This document shows positions 6,271 through 7,617 of a DNA stretch of 7,617 nucleotides, in pieces. The stretch spans positions 1-7,617 of the forward strand of contig CALANC010000171.1 in the NCBI GenBank assembly GCA_937925895.1, read 5' to 3'. Under the pieces are notes generated by a model, which saw only the letters and a program-made list of their open reading frames with translations, was not told where the DNA came from and searched no databases. This DNA is from an uncultured Desulfobacterales bacterium (GTDB lineage: Bacteria > Desulfobacterota > Desulfobacteria > Desulfobacterales > UBA11574). Numbering within the stretch: position 1 is the stretch's first letter; the number at the start of each line of letters is the position of its first letter. The position numbers were made by a program, and so were the translations under genes.

Positions 6271-6296
6271 CGATGATGAACAAAGGAGGTAACATC

Positions 6297-6530
6297 ATGG
6301 CAAAGGCAATGGTTCTAATAACTGCAGATCCCGGTAGGGATCGTGAAGTTGCAGGTCAAGTTAAAAGTATCCAAGGAGTAGAAAATGTCTATCTGACCGC
6401 GGGCCGTTATGATGTGGTGGCGGAGGTTCAGGCACCTGATGATGATAGTATGCTCTCCTTGACATACGACAGAATCAGAATCATCGACGGTATCAGGGAC
6501 ACCCATACGATGTTCTGCCTGAAAGTTTAA
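6297..6530 (+). CDS. Stand-alone RAM-domain protein (Lrp/AsnC ligand-binding domain without HTH)
   Basis: 77 residues covering only the regulation-of-amino-acid-metabolism (RAM, AsnC_trans_reg) domain of Lrp/AsnC regulators. The pattern runs KAMVLITADPGRDREV (strand plus helix), IQGVENVYLTAGRYDVVAEVQA (the conserved G-x-x-x-x-Y-x-x-x-G-x-Y-D core) and IRIIDGIRDTHTMFCLKV (closing helix and strand). No helix-turn-helix precedes it, so it cannot bind DNA by itself as Lrp does. Such proteins form oligomers that bind amino acids or related small molecules and may modulate full-length Lrp family members or enzymes. The start is firm: AAAGGAGGT (6282-6290) lies 6 nt before ATG 6297. The longer open frame from 6195 overlaps the PLP-enzyme gene and has no ribosome site. 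It is 76 nt downstream of the PLP enzyme, with a palindrome between, and a long hairpin follows 5 nt after its stop. Confidence 0.88.
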   Translation: MAKAMVLITADPGRDREVAGQVKSIQGVENVYLTAGRYDVVAEVQAPDDDSMLSLTYDRIRIIDGIRDTHTMFCLKV

Positions 6531-6535
6531 TCTGA

Positions 6536-6602
6536 AATTGCATTTGCTTCGGCAGCGGAACATATTTTTCATAATAAAAATCGTGCTGTAGCAAATGCAA
6601 TT
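6536..6602. repeat. Long extended hairpin (13-bp perfect outer arms) between convergent genes
   Basis: AATTGCATTTGCT (6536-6548) and AGCAAATGCAATT (6590-6602) are perfect 13-bp complements. Further inside, CAGC (6553-6556) pairs with GCTG (6585-6588), and ATTTTT (6564-6569) pairs with AAAAAT (6576-6581) around a 6-nt loop. The whole forms one long interrupted stem. It starts 5 nt after the RAM-gene stop, and the convergent thioesterase gene ends 72 nt further on. There is no T-tract after the outer arm on either strand, so it may be a processing or mRNA-stabilising structure, a factor-assisted bidirectional terminator, or a small palindromic repeat element. Confidence 0.65.
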
Positions 6603-6674
6603 GCCATAAACCCACTGGACTATCTTATCCCCTATCCTTGTGAGATCAATTCATGGGGGGAAACACTCCATATT

Positions 6675-7106
6675 TTAAATTTTCCCTTCTTTGTCCCTTA
6701 ACTTGAACACCAGTTCTTCGGGTAATTGAGATGATTCGTGGCTCTTCTGGTCCGTGTTTACCCAAACCACCTCACCTTTGGCCAAGGTCGTTTCACTGTT
6801 TTTGGGATATATTTCAATTAAAAAGGTTAGGCTGGACCTGCCGATTCGTCCCGTACGAACATGAACTTCAATCTCATCGTCAAAGTGACTCGGACCGTAG
6901 AATTCGATCAAAACTTTGACAACATGAAAGTCAGTTTCGGTATGCTTTACATGCTCGATATAATCAAAAGGCAGATCACGAAGATATTCATAGATCGCCG
7001 TGTCAAAGTAGGTCAAGTAATGGGCATTGAAGACGATGCCCTGGAGATCAGTCTCAGCATAACGAACCCGAATGGGAAAGAAAAATTTAAAATCAGATTT
7101 GGCCAT
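6675..7106 (-). CDS. Hotdog-fold acyl-CoA thioesterase (4HBT/YbgC-FadM type)
   Basis: 143 residues, normal for the 4-hydroxybenzoyl-CoA thioesterase-like family (about 130-145). These enzymes hydrolyse acyl-CoA thioesters to the free acid and CoA in the cytoplasm, as dimers or tetramers. The signature RYAETDLQGIVFNAHYLTYF (15-34) contains the catalytic Asp20 and the start of the long central 'sausage' helix, followed by FDTAIYEYLRDL. The later strands match the family: FHVVKVLIEFYGPSHFDDEIEV, RIGRSSLTFLIEIY and LAKGEVVWVNTD. The acyl substrate cannot be told from sequence. The ATG at 7106 has an AGGGAT-like ribosome site about 8 nt upstream and a consensus -35 upstream (7173-7200). It is convergent with the RAM gene and divergent from mtnA, so it is probably monocistronic here. 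Confidence 0.9.
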   Translation of the reverse strand: MAKSDFKFFFPIRVRYAETDLQGIVFNAHYLTYFDTAIYEYLRDLPFDYIEHVKHTETDFHVVKVLIEFYGPSHFDDEIEVHVRTGRIGRSSLTFLIEIYPKNSETTLAKGEVVWVNTDQKSHESSQLPEELVFKLRDKEGKI

Positions 7107-7382
7107 GATTAGACATCCCTAATTGTTTTTGTAATCACCTTTAATCCATTCTTTTGCTTCCAAGGTTCATCTTTTATGGCAATGGTTTGTTCTTTGTCAA
7201 GAGCGTGTTTAGCGTGCCGTATTTCTATTAGATCAGGTTGGGATTTATTCCACAATTTTCTTGTGCTTTATTAACAAATTATATAAAAATAAAATTTCTC
7301 TTTTCAGTCTTAAATGGTAAGCTGATTTTTCCAATGCTGATTACCTATGTATTGAAATGAAATTGAGATTTAGGAATATCAA
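7107..7382. other. Divergent intergenic region between the thioesterase gene and mtnA
   Basis: 276 nt, very AT-rich towards mtnA (about 7255-7310), with no credible ORF. It carries the thioesterase promoter on the minus strand. Toward mtnA a TATAAA word at 7282-7287 could be a -10, but no good -35 stands at 16-18 nt; TTGTGC at 7261-7266 is 15 nt away. No SAM riboswitch-like structure was recognised upstream of mtnA. Confidence 0.45.
7173..7200 (-). promoter_or_regulatory. Sigma70-type promoter for the thioesterase gene
   Basis: On the minus strand a perfect TTGACA (complement of 7195-7200) is followed after 16 nt by CATAAA (complement of 7173-7178; 4 of 6). Transcription would start near 7166 and leave a leader of about 60 nt. 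Confidence 0.5.
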
Positions 7383-7617
7383 ATGATAATAGACGGCAAA
7401 ACCTTGCGACCTGTTTGGCTTGATGTTGATTTAAAAACGGTGAAGATCATCGATCAGCGACACCTTCCGCACGAATTCGTAGTTGCAGATCTTAAAAACG
7501 TTGATGATGTCATCATGGCCATCAGAGACATGTATGTGAGAGGTGCTCCCTTAATCGGTGTTACGGCTGCATACGGGGTTTATCTTGTCGTTTTGAACGC
7601 TCTCAATAAAACCTCTG
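7383..7617 (+). CDS. mtnA: Methylthioribose-1-phosphate isomerase, 3' end cut by window edge
   Basis: 78 residues of an enzyme usually about 340-350 long. MtnA converts 5-methylthioribose-1-phosphate to 5-methylthioribulose-1-phosphate in the methionine salvage pathway, in the cytoplasm. It is related to eIF2B alpha subunits. The N-terminal pattern is typical: TLRPVWLD (7-14), VKIIDQRHLPHEF (20-32), a helix DVIMAIRDMYV, and the signature RGAPLIGVTAAYG (53-65), whose Arg and Gly residues help bind the sugar phosphate. The ATG at 7383 is preceded by AGGA 7 nt upstream. The gene is divergent from the thioesterase. Catalytic Cys and Asp lie beyond the right edge, so activity cannot be judged here. 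Recent work links MtnA in some bacteria to other 5'-deoxynucleoside salvage (DHAP shunt); the genes to the right would tell. Confidence 0.93.
   Translation, partial: MIIDGKTLRPVWLDVDLKTVKIIDQRHLPHEFVVADLKNVDDVIMAIRDMYVRGAPLIGVTAAYGVYLVVLNALNKTS

Noticed and set aside
6195..6296. Longer N-terminus for the RAM-domain protein (start at 6195)
   Set aside because: It would overlap the PLP-enzyme gene and run through the palindrome, while a near-perfect ribosome site lies in front of ATG 6297.
6861..7112. Plus-strand open frame of 83 codons across the thioesterase gene
   Set aside because: It is antisense to a well-conserved hotdog thioesterase and has no domain signature of its own.
1..7617. CRISPR array, transposon ends, toxin-antitoxin or phage genes
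   Set aside because: No direct-repeat/spacer pattern, transposase, integrase or small toxin-antitoxin pair could be found on either strand.

Overview
This is an ordinary-looking bacterial chromosome segment of mixed, mostly mid-40s %GC composition (estimated by eye). It holds eight complete or nearly complete metabolic and regulatory genes plus one gene cut at each end. Strong AGGAGG-type ribosome sites, sigma70-like promoters and a stand-alone RAM-domain (Lrp/AsnC ligand-binding) protein all fit a bacterium. So do a COG2403-type predicted GTPase next to an ornithine carbamoyltransferase, a c-di-GMP-binding PilZ protein and a class V PLP enzyme. The gene mix most resembles an anaerobic Desulfobacterota-type (deltaproteobacterial) genome. 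That placement is an inference from gene content; no rRNA or other taxonomic marker is present.

Left half (1-3712), all on the minus strand, read right to left: ornithine carbamoyltransferase (3712-2711), a COG2403 / cyclic-2,3-diphosphoglycerate-synthetase-like P-loop protein (2669-1353), a 268-nt gap, a small antibiotic-biosynthesis-monooxygenase (ABM) fold protein (1084-785), and the N-terminal two thirds of 2-aminoethylphosphonate--pyruvate transaminase (PhnW; starts at 726 and runs off the left edge). The first two are closely spaced and probably one operon. The ABM gene and phnW may form a second unit.

Middle and right (4120-6530), plus strand: DNA-3-methyladenine glycosylase I (tag), a single-domain PilZ protein, a class V PLP-dependent aminotransferase-like enzyme, and a 77-residue stand-alone RAM-domain protein. 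A well-formed promoter (TTGACT-N17-TATAAG, 3971-3999) drives this set. Perfect or near-perfect inverted repeats sit in several gaps: before tag, before the PilZ gene, before the RAM gene and just after the RAM gene. Next come a minus-strand hotdog-fold acyl-CoA thioesterase (7106-6675), convergent with the RAM gene, and the start of plus-strand methylthioribose-1-phosphate isomerase (mtnA, from 7383), cut by the right edge.

No CRISPR array, transposase, integrase, tRNA or rRNA is visible. I see no clear new defence or mobile system. The points most worth a second look are the OTC + COG2403 pair, the RAM protein with a 10-bp-arm palindrome just upstream, the long hairpin at 6536-6602, the structured PilZ leader, and the PhnW/ABM pair at the left edge.
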